Source of the DNA: Lobosporangium transversale
Taxonomy: Eukaryota; Mortierellomycota; Mortierellomycetes; Mortierellales; Mortierellaceae
NCBI RefSeq assembly: GCF_002105155.1
Contig: NW_019029033.1
Location: 62,001 to 126,000 of the forward strand
DNA length: 64,000 nt
Direction of reading: 5' to 3'
This document shows, piece after piece, positions 1-12,300 of this stretch. Each line of letters begins with the position of its first letter. The stretch's first letter is position 1. The notes under the pieces are model-generated. The model saw only the letters and a program-made list of their open reading frames with translations, was not told the origin of the DNA and searched no databases. A program made the translations under genes and the position numbers.

Positions 1-535
1 TCCTAAAGTCTTTTTTTAAATCTGCTGCGTAGACTTAAAAATTGATGGAATGGTACCACAATCATTCCTACACGTCCTCGATGACATTTTTATCTTTTGT
101 TTTTATTTTTATATTGACTTCCATTAATATCACAATTACAACTTAAAGCATCCAGTACCACTCTGTGTTGAAAAAGAAAAAATAAAAAATAAAAAAAAGG
201 ATGCAGTACAAAGGATCCAGGAGGTTGAAATCAGTAAAATTTTATAAAGTATACTAAAATAAGAGCATCAAACATATTTGGATATATTAAGAAGCATTGA
301 AACAAAAGCTCTAAATGCGATTCAAATGGGGTTGGCGTGAATATGGTCTCGGTTTGTGTAAATCGTGTATATAGGATGCACATCTAAAAGGGGCTAAGAA
401 CCATGCACTCTCTTCCTCAACCGTGGACCTACTCACTCGGTAATCATTGCCGCAACTCAACGATTTTTTTTCTCTTTGTTCCTTTCCTATTACTAGGACT
501 AATGCCAAGCACGCCAAGAGATGAATGTCTTTTCC

Positions 536-571
<36 letters not shown>

Positions 572-1184
572 CCTACCGTTCATTTTTTTCCTCTTTTACT
601 TTTTCTTCTCAATTTTACGTTACTCCCGTGATCTGAAGGTTGACGTTCTGCCCTAATATGTAAATAGAAAAGAAAGACTATCAAAGCATTAGCAATATTT
701 CAGCATACACCAATTCATTACATGTCAATTCATTCGACTATTTGTTTTCATTTACACGGCCTCTCCATGCTTATTCACATCATTCATATATCTATGTTAC
801 AAGCGCATCCATATCTCGATACCACATATACTCAACATTGCTATGCTTAACTTTTTATCTGGCACTAAACTTCCCATACACTCTACATCCTTGAAGCATA
901 GCTACTTGACTACTTGACTTAATTGCACTCCTTTACTTTTCACTCGCACAAGGATCTTTTCACAACTCCTCTTTTCCCCTTTATCGTAATCCTCAGATCA
1001 TACCCCCTTCTAACTATCAATTCATTGTATACAACTCTTGATACTTTTTCTTATTGTTCTGTGATCAAGCTTTCTCCACCTCTCTTATCTCCTTCAACGC
1101 ATAACAACAAAACCCACCTGCTCAGTCGAATTCGGCCCACATACCACGTAGACAACCACAAACCTTTAAATACAGAGATCGGCC
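1..1184. other. Upstream region of the TRP-like gene
   Basis: I see no gene here. The stretch is AT-rich, with an uninterrupted T run at about 541-571. The short open frames over that run encode only poly-Lys or poly-Phe and are artefacts. The last 250 bases are C/T-rich with few G, as expected of a fungal promoter and 5' leader for the gene starting at 1185. Confidence 0.5.
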
Positions 1185-4100
1185 ATGAGGCGGAAATTGC
1201 TCACCACTAACTTTGGGTTGGCACTAATGTTGATCGGTACCTCATGTCTCAGCACTCATACCATTACATCTGTCTCAGCAGCACCTGCAGAACCAATCTC
1301 AACGTCTTCTACAACGGAATTCACCCAACAAAGTCTTATAGGAGGTCATACTACTTCTGGAAATATCATTAGGTCGATCGGTTTCCGACTTTGCGACACG
1401 GAACCCGAAACACAGTCAACAGAACAAATCATATTATCAAGTTTCCATCTATTGTACAATGGGCAAGCTAACACGATTTCACTACAAGCAGAGGGGTCAA
1501 CAGAGCATGAGTTGAACGTAACTTTAGGTACATAGTGAAATCGTATTCAACAATTACTTGGACAGTACCGTATTTTACGATTCAAAGCGTCAGTCCCTTA
1601 ATTGTTGAGCAACAGCTGACGTTTTATTTATTTATGGAAACTATTTTATTATTATAATGGCTAGCCCGTATCATTCTATCAGCATACGATCGTGTCGTTT
1701 ATAATCAAACAATGCAATTCAGCAAATCAGGGCCTTCCGTATTTCGGTAGGTTCAATAACCCAGGACTTTTTTTTTTTTTATTTTTTTATTTTTTTATTT
1801 TTTTTATTTTTTTATTTTTTTTATTTTTATACTTACATCTTTTATCGGAGAATTTATAGATTCAGTGGCCAGTTTTCTTTCCAGGAGACATTTCCAGTAC
1901 CAGCATTGCTCCCAGAGCAAGTTCCCAAGCAGCTCTTCTTGCTTCCAGCTGTAGAGGCTCTTGCTTCTATCCAACTTTATAACTCACAAGGTCATTCAAT
2001 TCTCTGCACTTCAGTCCCACTCACAAATGTCGTTAGCATTCATTCTCCTGCCATCACTATTGCCTCTCTTTCTATCACTGCAGCCGCCATTGCTCTTGCT
2101 GCGATTTCTGGGATTGTGGCTTCCTTCACTTCTGTAGCCTTGCTGACATCAATGTCCATTGCATCAGTTAATGGCGGAAGCATAGGCAGCTCAGGCGTCA
2201 ACCCATCTAATAGTGGACTATCACCTTCTGTCTGGGACGTAATTTCTTTCTGTCAATTTATTTCTACATCAGGGTCATTGAACTTGGCTTATCCTGAATT
2301 ATTACAACAATGGACTCAGAACTTTGCTTGGAGTATGGGCCTTTTTTCGTCTGAGAGCTGGAATAAGGCAATCAACGATTTAAGGTACAGGACATCAGAC
2401 AGACCAATCAACCCAAGTTCATTTTCAGGATCGGGGGAAAAGACCATGTATAGTAGTAAGGTTGGCGGCTCTAGTAATGACCCAAGCAGAACCAGCGCCT
2501 CCAGCGCCTCTGTAACGTTATCAGATGATGGCAACAAGAGTGTCACTATTACATCAAAGGAGCACACCACGGATAACACCACAAAACCTTCTGCCAAGGA
2601 CTTTTTGCCCTCTGGCAGTATTTCTAGGACAGGGGTTGCCGCCATAAAGCCCAAACTTGATGCTTCAAAATTAGTCGCCTCGGCCAGGGTATTGTCTCAA
2701 AATGCTGTACAGGATTTTCAGAAACGTCAGGTGGAGATTGTAATCCCACCGTCCTCTGCTTCACTCTTTTATACTGATCCAGCACCCGCCTCTGCTACAG
2801 CTGTTGTCTCTTCGAGCCAAGCACTTCCGTCTGTTTCAGCATTTCAGGCAGGTGCAAGCCTTTCACCATCTTTGATTGACCACTCTCTCATGGAGCGACA
2901 TGAGAATATATCTTTTGTTTCTCATGCAGTTTCCCCTCTGCATTCTGCTCCCTGGCTTCAGGAAGATTACCACTCTGTGACTAATGCTCTGGCCCCCCCT
3001 GGCCTTAACGCGTTTGGCCAACGCCTCGACATCCCTGCCAAGAACATGTTCATGACGTCTTTTTTTCTTTTCTTGATCTTGATTCTCACCACATCTCTTC
3101 TGGCTTTAGTCTTCCGCGTTGCATTGGAAGGATATGCCTACATTTATCCGGGCAAGTTCACCAAACTTCGCCGACGATTCGGTTTGTACTACCTTGGCAG
3201 TATGCTCCGGGCTACCTTATTGGCGTATTTTGCACTGGCAACCATGGCTTTCTATCAGCTTACATTGAATGACTCCTGGGCAATTATGCTGCTGGCGGCC
3301 ATGACACTGATTATACTCTTCGTTACGATTGTATACTCTACTTTACGTCTCCGCCGTACTGGTAGCACCAGTTTGTATTTTGATGAACGCCTCAAATCCA
3401 GATACGGTGCTCTATATAACCAATATGTCCTCTCTGCCTGGTGGTTCTTTATTCCTACTTTGATTTACCAGACTTTGAAGGCTGGTATTGTGGCATTTTG
3501 CCATGGAGGACAACATGGTTCGACCAAGGCATGGGTTCAGATCATCTCTTTACTTTTGACTGAAGCCTGTTTCACGGGACTGTTACTCTGGAAACGTCCT
3601 TTTGGAGACAAGGTTCCAAACCGCCTCAATGGTGTTTTGGGCTGTATCCGGGTCCTGAATGTGGCCATGCTGGCAGCCTTGGTTAAGGATTCATTAGTCC
3701 CTGCAATCTCTAGAATAATTATTGGCGCCATGATAGCTGGCACTCAAGCGCTGATGATGGTCGTACTCTTCGTCATGGTCTTTTATCAGCTTTTTAAGAC
3801 TCTTGGGCAATTATGGAAAGCATTGCAAACAAGGAAGGAGGTCAGGCAAAGGAATAAACGCAGTAATATGAGCTCACTCAATCAAGAAGTTCTTGTCTAT
3901 GTGAAAGGCGACCATAATCATGATGACTACGACGGTTCCTCTGAAGGCAGAATGGCAAGCGAACGGATTCGCGCCGAAAATGAAAGCATAACGACCTTGG
4001 TCGGGATGATGAGGGTCAATTCAAATCCCATAAGGGATTGCATATCTGCAAGTGACAATGGAAATGGTGGATTTAAGATATCTGAAGACAATTGTAAGCA

Positions 4101-5943
4101 AGGCACCATCCCAGTTCGATATAAAACAACAGAAGCAGACATGTTCAAGGCACGAGACAACATCCGTGATTTCATCCGCGATTCAACTCAGAGTACGGCG
4201 AATCAGTCCTCTCTCAGCCTTGATCACTATATTCCGCCATACTTGCCTCCTGATATTAGGGGCATAATCCAGCAATCTCAGCCAAATCAGATTCAACAGT
4301 CAGAATCAGCGCATGGTCAAGGTCAAGTAAATCAGGCCAATAGCAGCCATGGCGAGGACAGCCCTGAAGCCAATATAGGCTCTCCTATAGTGAAATCCCG
4401 TCTCTCGTTTTCAATAGTCCCCAGTGTTGCTCCTGAAGAGCCGTGGGTACAGTCTGCATACATGACGCGCCGTTTCAGTAACGACACTGATATTCACAGA
4501 ATGTCTAATATAATCATGGTAACCTCCACCATGGCTAGAGCTACGGCCACAGCCACACCTGAGCACACGTTGGAGATGAAGTGTCGACAGCAAGAGGACT
4601 GGGAAGAGGAGGAAAAAAGGCTGCAGAACGAATCAAAGCAAAGCCAGTGCCTCCGCTCCTCAATCACTGATGGAATAGAACCACGCCAAAGCCCCGGATC
4701 CGGACTTTTTATGACTTCAAGTCCAGCTGGGGCGATATATCCTCGTCCTCGGGGCCCACAATTAGACGATCGCTGCAGCATTCCAGCAAGGTCCGATGTA
4801 CTTCCTACATTCCAAAAAACTTACATCCCCGACAGCCTTCTCGTCCCACCGTCACCCCCTTCACAACCTAGATTCACTTCTGCTTCTATTACTGCATTAG
4901 CTACCCCTCCACCCATACCACCTATTCGCCTAGGTTTACACGACCGTCAGGAGGAAGAGCTAAAATCACTTGGAAATATTAATGGTAGCTCGTTAGCCTA
5001 TATTACTGCTACAAGAGACGAAATTGGAATATCAGTGCCTTCATTGAGAAGTGATACCCTCAATGTTGAACCTCGCCGCTTCCTAGACGAATACCACTCC
5101 ATCGTGCGGGACAAACAAGACGATCAGCGCACTTCAGCAATCTTGGCAGCACAACGGAGCATCCATCCGCTATCTCCGTTGCATCCCGATTATCAGCACC
5201 CAGACGGCCTTTATAGCGCAAGTACCTCATCATCTAATGAAGTGGGCTCTACGCCCAGGCCGTCTCTCACCTCGAGTCCTGCCACTACTTCGGCTAACAT
5301 TTTTGCCACTACTCCACCTTCTTCTATTACATATGTCCCTAACAGCTCAGAGAATGGCATAAGTTCACGCAGAGATATTGGCTCCGCTAGAGATACATAT
5401 GGAGGCACGGCAGATACCCTTCAAATCACAGTCGCGAGAGGCTTTCATGAAGGGGATCACCCTTCACTGAGTAACGTGGCCACATCGGCATCGGGATCAA
5501 ATGCTCTAGCAACAAAGGCTACTGTAAACATGGATGCAACTACAGCTTCGACCGCAGCCATGGTTGCCAGCTGTTCCACGCTCAAAAGTAAATACTTGCG
5601 GCAGCAAACACCAACCTCCATCTCTCATAACAGCGGAAGGTTCACATATAGAGGTATCCCCGAGAGATGGAGGCGATCCAATTCCAGTGCTATTACCCAC
5701 AGAGGCAGCCTTATACCCGTCGCCGTTAACCGTGCAAGGTCACCATCGGTCAGCACCAGTACCAGCTATGCAGTTAGAAGCCAACGGCGCAGCTCTTTGA
5801 ATTTATCCGAATGTTCAATGCGAGAATCGCTCACTCAAGAGCCACATCCACAGAGTCGACCGCGTATTTCAATAATACCATTACCACTCTCGAATTCACG
5901 CCGACCACTTACAGTTACACGCAGCACACGCGCAAGATGCTAA
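1185..5943 (+). CDS. TRP-like (Pkd2/flavin-carrier type) membrane channel protein, three exons
   Basis: Exons 1185-1527, 1683-1746 and 1860-5943 join in phase to give about 1496 aa. Intron 1 starts gtacat, intron 2 starts gtaggt and holds a (T)nA tract; both end in AG. The N-terminus has a signal peptide (hydrophobic core near residues 8-30), followed by a short lumenal domain of the ML-like type with N-glycosylation sequons. A first membrane segment lies near residues 195-235. After a Ser-rich loop come eight or so membrane helices at about 530-790, the arrangement of the fungal TRP family (ML-like domain plus TRP-like membrane domain). The remaining 700 or so residues are a predicted-disordered Ser/Pro-rich cytoplasmic tail, long for the family. 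Fungal relatives act in calcium signalling, wall integrity or FAD transport; which applies here cannot be told. The large third exon alone would start at a TTG, so the upstream exons supplying the signal peptide are needed. Confidence 0.8.
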
Positions 5944-6097
5944 AGGTGCTACTCCACCTGTTCTTCTGTTCATATTATCTCTATATTATTCTTTTTAAGA
6001 TTTAGCTAGTTATAATGATTTTTTTTTTTTCTTTTTCTTTTTCTTTTTTTTTAAATATATAATATATTTATTACTAATAAAACTAATCATATTTATC

Positions 6098-8852
6098 TTA
6101 AAGCTCGACAATCATGGGTTTGGGGCCTTCGTGTATAAATATACTTTCTTCTTCCGCAGCGAAGTTGTTGTCTTTGCTTCGGCTCTTATCGTCTGTTTGA
6201 CTGTCCTGATCTGAGGATGATGAAGAGTCGTCGTCGTCACTATCTTCCTCTTCATCATCATCGTCGTCGCCTTCAGCTGATGTGTCATCAGAGTCTTCCT
6301 CTTCTGTTTCCTCTTCTTCTTCTTCAGGCGCCTCCTTGGCTAAAGCTTCCAATTCCTCGAGATGCCACCCGATCTCCTCCTTTTTCACATCAAAATGATG
6401 TATTTCATGTGCTAAGGTCCGGATCACGTTCTCGCTGGCTCCACTCTGGATCCACACACAGTAGTCTTCAATGAACATTTTGCTATAAATGTAGTATACA
6501 TCATCATGATCCAGAATATTCTTGATCTGTAAGAGAGCCCTTAGACATCCTCGTCGGCCCAATTTCAAGATGACGTAGACATCTTGTAAGACCTTCATAG
6601 CTAGACTCCAGTTTCGGATCAATGGATAAGCCAATGAACGTCGAATGCATGCCACGATGGTTTCTTTGAGTGTCGTGAACTGATCTAATGCAGCCATAGA
6701 GGGAGATAATTTACATATTGTCCAAGGCGTCTCAACAGTGGTATCTCCTTCTGATACACGGAGGTCGTAGCTGTAAGCGAAGAGGATATCAATCAGGCTA
6801 AGATATGTTGATTTAGTATTTTCAAGGATATCTATATATAAAAAGCGTAAGTGTTGTGTTGGTAAGGATATTTGTATGTAAGGTCACATCAGCAAACTAA
6901 AGAAGTTAAAAGTAAAAAAAAAAACCTACATTCTCTGCGGGGTAAATCTCTCATAAGTTCCTGCTCTTTATTCGTAAAAGGCTTAGTATCCAATCCAGAT
7001 TGACCATCACCATCAAGTTTTAGATCAGCCATCTCTCCTTCTAGCTCACTGTTTGTAGATGGTCTAGAAGGGTCCACAATGATGATAGAGTGAGATCCCA
7101 AATATTTTACGGGTTCGTCCCGACTCTCATCGATTAGAGGTTCCACCATTGGAGTCAATGTATTAGTGTTTGGCAAAAGTGTAGATGTAGGTGTAGATGG
7201 TTCCTTCAAATCTAGGGTCAAGCCGCTGTTACCAGAAGCGGTAGCAATAGAAGTGGTGGCGGTGGTGGTAGTGGATATTGTTGGCTTCAAGAGACTTTTA
7301 ACCTCTTTCGTCGTTGTTTTCCTACTACTAGCTTCTCTTATTCCAAAATCGTCTAGGGATGTTGTTGCTGTTGCTGAAGATTTATTCTGTCCTGGCTCAT
7401 CTTTGACAATATTTAAAATGGATGGCGTTGAAGAGAGTTGACTCAAATTATTGGATAATGTTGATTTGAAAGTACAGCCTGCATTATTAACTGATGCCTT
7501 CTGTGTTTCATTTCCTCTGTTGCTATTGCTTTTGGTTGTTGATGCTGCAGTTATATCAGACCGGTTTTTCTGGCTGTTTGAATCTACTTTGTTTTAACAA
7601 TAGACGAGGTCAAGCTAAATGTATCTATCCTTGAAGGAAAAAAAAAAAAAAAAAAAAAAAAAAACAGCATTGCCTTTATAGTTTTACCTTTTTGACTCTT
7701 CTGCAAAGCTCGAAGTTCGCTCCACCACTGTGTTTTATACCTCATAATATGCTGAATCTCTTCTTCATTCATGAATTCGCTCCTTACGTTCGAAAAAAAA
7801 AAAAAAAAAAAAAAAATCAGGGTAAAGTTCACTTGTTAGTCTTGAATCCGTCTATGAATGCCATTTTCCATTATATGCTTAATCTTTTTTAATATTGCTA
7901 TCTAGAGGCCGTACATATAATACTCATCATCGAATTTTTCGTTCTCACGTTGAATTCTGTTTTGTCTTCTCGTTTCTAATGTCGTATGCTCAGGATCATA
8001 TACATCCAGTACATCATTCGCAGTTTCCTGAACATGTGTAAAGAATCCATTGTATCTATTATTGAATCCATATCGGACTTCTGAGAAGATCTACGATAGA
8101 GTAAGAAGTCAGTATACATCCTTTCTTGTTCAATTGCAGTAATATTCTTTAATACGATCAATAAAAGCTCTTTTTTTACCTCCTGCTTGATTTCCTGTGG
8201 CAATTCCCAATCAATTTCTTCATCCCTATTCACTTTTTCCGTGCCCTCCAGAGTAGCTACGCTGTTGCTGTCGCCTCCAGAACTGCTGCCAATGACTTCA
8301 ATCAACGGCTTTTTGATCTGTTTATCCTTAAGGTCACTCTGACGTACTAGCAGTTTGGTCAACATGTCCAGATCTGGAAAATGTTCTCCAGGGGTCTCTT
8401 TTGGTAAAATGACTGTCATTTCGCCCACCCCAACATTATAGGTGGCCTTGGCGCGTTCATCATCCACAATATTTCCTGGAAAAGTCAGTCTGTTCAAAAC
8501 AAAATATTATTGTAGTTTAGTATAATCTAGACCAAGTAGGGGAAAAAAAAAAAGAAAAAAGTCATTCTCATCGATAATTATAAAGAATGATAATGAGAAT
8601 GGGGGAAAAGGACCAACCTTAAAAAATAGGGCTTCACATTGAACTTGAAGACTGCTCCTTCCACTTCAAAATCTACATTTTGGGTCTTATGCACCAAAAA
8701 AAAAAAATATGCTTAGGCTTATAACATTTCAACATTTAGCATGTGTTTTTTCTGTCTGGAGTATTGTAAATTCAGACCTTAATGTGAGGCGCCTTAATGA
8801 CGATGCTGACAAAGTCATCCTCTTGTGAAACTGAAAATGTAGGTGTGATCAT
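6098..8852 (-). CDS. SHQ1: SHQ1, box H/ACA snoRNP assembly factor, seven exons
   Basis: Exons 8852-8778, 8685-8618, 8489-8180, 8090-7915, 7782-7688, 7583-6926 and 6797-6098 join in phase to 693 aa. SHQ1 chaperones the pseudouridine synthase dyskerin/Cbf5 before it enters H/ACA RNPs, which modify rRNA and maintain telomerase RNA. The N-terminal CS domain starts MITPTFSVSQ and continues through KPYFLRLTFPGNIV and LPKETPGEHF, a hallmark stretch of the family. The SHQ1-specific helical domain includes RYGFNNRYNGF, the WW pair at IMRYKTQWW, SLIDILFAY and DYCVWIQSG. An exon-6 insert of roughly 200 residues, rich in Ser/Thr/Asn, separates the two halves of the SHQ1 domain, making the protein longer than yeast (about 507) or human (577). 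The C-terminus is very acidic (runs of E, D and S), as in homologues. Introns hold long homopolymers. It is convergent with the TRP-like gene, 154 bp apart. Confidence 0.93.
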
Positions 8853-9354
8853 GACCAATAGTACACTCCTCTTCAATGAATGCAAAAAAAAAAAAAAATT
8901 GCTTTGTTTTGTGTTTATAGGACATTAAAAAAGCGCAGTCAACCATGATTCCACGTGGGAAAGGGTTGCGCATGGACCACATGCTGACCATACGAGGCAA
9001 AAATCATAATGTCATGGCTAAAAAGGTCAAATGCCGTCGGCAATTAATTTTTGTACATTTGAATAAGAAGTAAACAGACATTGGTATTGGCTGGGAACAT
9101 GCAAAGACATGCCTCATTAGAGGAAGATACGGCTATGCATGCGCCATTTTCTTTTCTTTCTTATCCAAAATCCTCCGCTTTCTTTTTTTTAGTTATCCTC
9201 CGTTCGATTGATTCATTCATGTAAGATGCATATATTTGAGAGAGCCTGTAAAAAAAAAAAACCATCATCTACTACAAATATCTCTAACAATAAACAATTT
9301 TCAATCAAACAACCTTTCTTTCCTTCAATTCAATAGAAGAAAGAAAAAACAATC
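8853..9354. promoter_or_regulatory. Divergent intergenic region between SHQ1 and the NACHT/WD40 pseudogene
   Basis: About 500 bp between two divergently oriented genes, so it should hold both promoters. I see A-rich tracts (for example 8883-8898 and 9250-9260) and a CT-rich leader just before 9355, but no recognisable motif beyond that. Confidence 0.4.
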
Positions 9355-12300
9355 ATGTTTGGACACATGTTTGCTTCAACACGAGGTGAACTCTCACCAA
9401 CGAAGGCTCTAAAACTCTACAATATTTACATGGAGTGCACCCACAGAATGGATGTTGACAATGACATCGTAATCGAGCTCTGTTACGATGCAGATTCTGC
9501 ACTGTCTCGAATTCAGCGATCTGTGAGGAAGACTTCCAATGAGACAGCGTTGCACCAAGGTATCGCTTTAGCCTACTATGAGCTTGCCCGGCTGTTTGAA
9601 TACCTAGACCATCCAAGCGATGCTCAAAGAAATGGCAAGAAAGCAGAAGTGGGGACACTCGCATGAAAACAACATCATCCATCGAATGCCGCTAGCAATT
9701 GGCAACTCTCTCAACAGCAAACAAGAAAACAGCGGCACTAGTAATAGCATCATTAGGAAAACGAAAACGAGTGAAACAGTACGAATCAAAATCACGCACA
9801 GCATTGCTACAATTCCAAAGGACATATTCGACCATGATATGCCTCCAATGATCATTAGATACAACTTACCAGATATCGGTGCCCACCTGAATGATATCCG
9901 ACAGCTCGTGTATTGTCTTAGTCTACTCCCCAATTCACCTATCTCAGTAACAGATCTTAGCGGCCAGGAGCAAGAGTGGTCTTTGACTAGATCGAATGAT
10001 CAGGATGAGCAAAAGCGGTTGCGTAGCCTGGCATCAGATGTGATTGAAATGTTCATCAGTGATGAGATCAAAGCTCAGGCTACTGTCGTTGAGGCTACAT
10101 CTTTGGCCCCAGTCCTCAGTAAAGATCAATTCAGGGCTCTACTTATGACCTTGATCAATGGAATCCGTCAAAATATCATGTTAGAAACTCATTTGCTGGA
10201 GGGGTTGGCTGAGTTAATACAGCGTTCTCCTCCTGGATACCTTGACTTGGATGATCTTGTCGCAACCCTCAATACCCTTAGTTTTCGTTTACAAAGTACG
10301 CATTGTCAATCTAGTGACCATCTCCATCGCCTATCTGCTACAGTCTCACATGTCCTCGATGCCATGGTAGACATCCAAGTTATGGGCCTAAAGCGAGAAC
10401 GCTGCATATCTTAAGGCTCTGAAAGACAGCTCAGATCCTCATTTAGCGTATCAAGCAGCCTATGCCTTCCAAGTCCTACTGTACATCCCAAATGACGAAA
10501 CAAAAATACAAGTAATGCTTCGACGTACATCAGCAGTCCTCCGAGGAGTGTTTGGAGTAGTAAGTGCAGTCAAAGGCTTGGACCTGAATGTCTTCATGAA
10601 TGAGATAGGCAGCATCCAGAAGGAACTCCCATCTGTCGCAAATATCATAGACATGAGTTTGAGAGCGTATAAGGGTGCAACGTCACTGTATGAAAGTGGA
10701 GCAATATTCAGCAAGTGTATGGAAGAAGGACTTAGTTTTAGTTGCAAGACAGCATGGTACCCAGCACTGCGTGGAGCTGATGCACTACTCCAGGCAGTGA
10801 GCTGACCAAGTTCAAAACCCTTGTATGTGAAGTATCCTGTCGACGGGATCCAGCGTTCCAATGGGGGCTATGCCAACGGCTAGGAAAAGTTGCAGCCGGT
10901 ACACAGTGGACCATGGGTATCCGTCAAGATGCGATCGCTTTCCTTGGCGAAATTTACAAGAATGACAAGGAGTGGGGCAATTACGTACACATCAAACAGT
11001 GGATAGCAAACATCCTTAGGGAGCTAGCCTCATTGCCAGTGAATAGTCTGCAAGGTGTGTGTCTACTCTTTTTTACTCTGAACTAGTGGCTTTCAGTACA
11101 GGATAGCTAAATCAAGCATTTTATAACACCTTTGCCTCCGTTTACTTTACAGCTGCAAGTACGCTTCTGCATGATTTAGCGGCGGATGAAGGCGCTAAAG
11201 AAGAAAAAATATGCAGAGACTGTCTCCACGAGGCTGCTGTCCAATACCCCTTCATTTTCAAACCCTCTCCTTCCGCATCCCCATCATTACTCGACCGTGC
11301 GCAGGAGAGGATTGATGTCGAGAAGGCCCTGCGTCTACTTAAGCAGCAGCGGATGAAAGACAGATATGACTATGGGTTCTACATCCAGCAATACGCTAAA
11401 GCAAGTCCTCAGGCGTTTGACAACCACTTGTACTTGTTAATGGACAAGGCAAAGGAGTTCCTGGACAGCGAGAAGAAAGTATTACTCGTTCAAGGTGATT
11501 CAGGGGCAGGCAAGTCAACATTCAGCCGCACGTTAGAATGCACCCTGTGGGAAGCATACGAAATGAGGCATGGTCGAATCCCAGTGTTTATCAACCTTCT
11601 GGTCATTGCCAACCCAGAGAGAGATCTAGTGGCCAAACAGCTACGAAGATATGATTTCACAGAAGCGCAGATCAAAGAGCTAAAGATGACTCGATCATTC
11701 GTTTTGATCTGTGACGGATATGATGAGAGCATGCTGGCCAAAAATCTGTATGTGACAAACCAACTGAATCAGCCTGGGATGTGGAAGTCTCAGATGATAA
11801 TTAGCTGCCGCAGTGAGTATCTTGGGTCAGATTATCGAGATCGCTTTTGGCCTATGGATCGCAATCACCAAGCAGATAGCGGGTTATTCCAAGAAGCTAT
11901 GATCGTGCCATTCTCTGATGCTCAGATCAATGATTATATCAGGAATTATGTCGCTAATATGGATCCGATGTGGTCAGCTGGAGACTACCAGCGTGCATTC
12001 AGAATGGTCCCTAGCCTACTTGACCTTGTAAAGAACCCATTCTTACTGTCACTATCGCTACAAGTGCTTCCACGGATGGTGGATCCGGACCAAGACACCA
12101 CCAGCGCACGAATCAAGCGCATATCTCTCTATGATCAGTTCGTGGAGCTGTGGCTTGAGCGAGGCAAGAAGCGGTTAAGTGAGACAATAGGAATAGAGGA
12201 CAGGAGGATGTTCCAGACGCTGACGGATGAAGGGTTTGCACAGAATGGGATCATATACTTAACGAGCCTGGCGAAAGCGATATATAAATATCAGGATGGC

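Noticed and set aside
311-636. Two opposite open frames over 311-636
   Set aside because: They are created by the 31-nt T run and encode poly-Lys or poly-Phe; no other coding signal.
9640-9700. An intron instead of a frameshift at the first break of the WD40 gene
   Set aside because: A GTGGGG donor and CTAG acceptor 47 nt apart are possible, but would remove the KWGHSHE-type residues that continue in the other frame.
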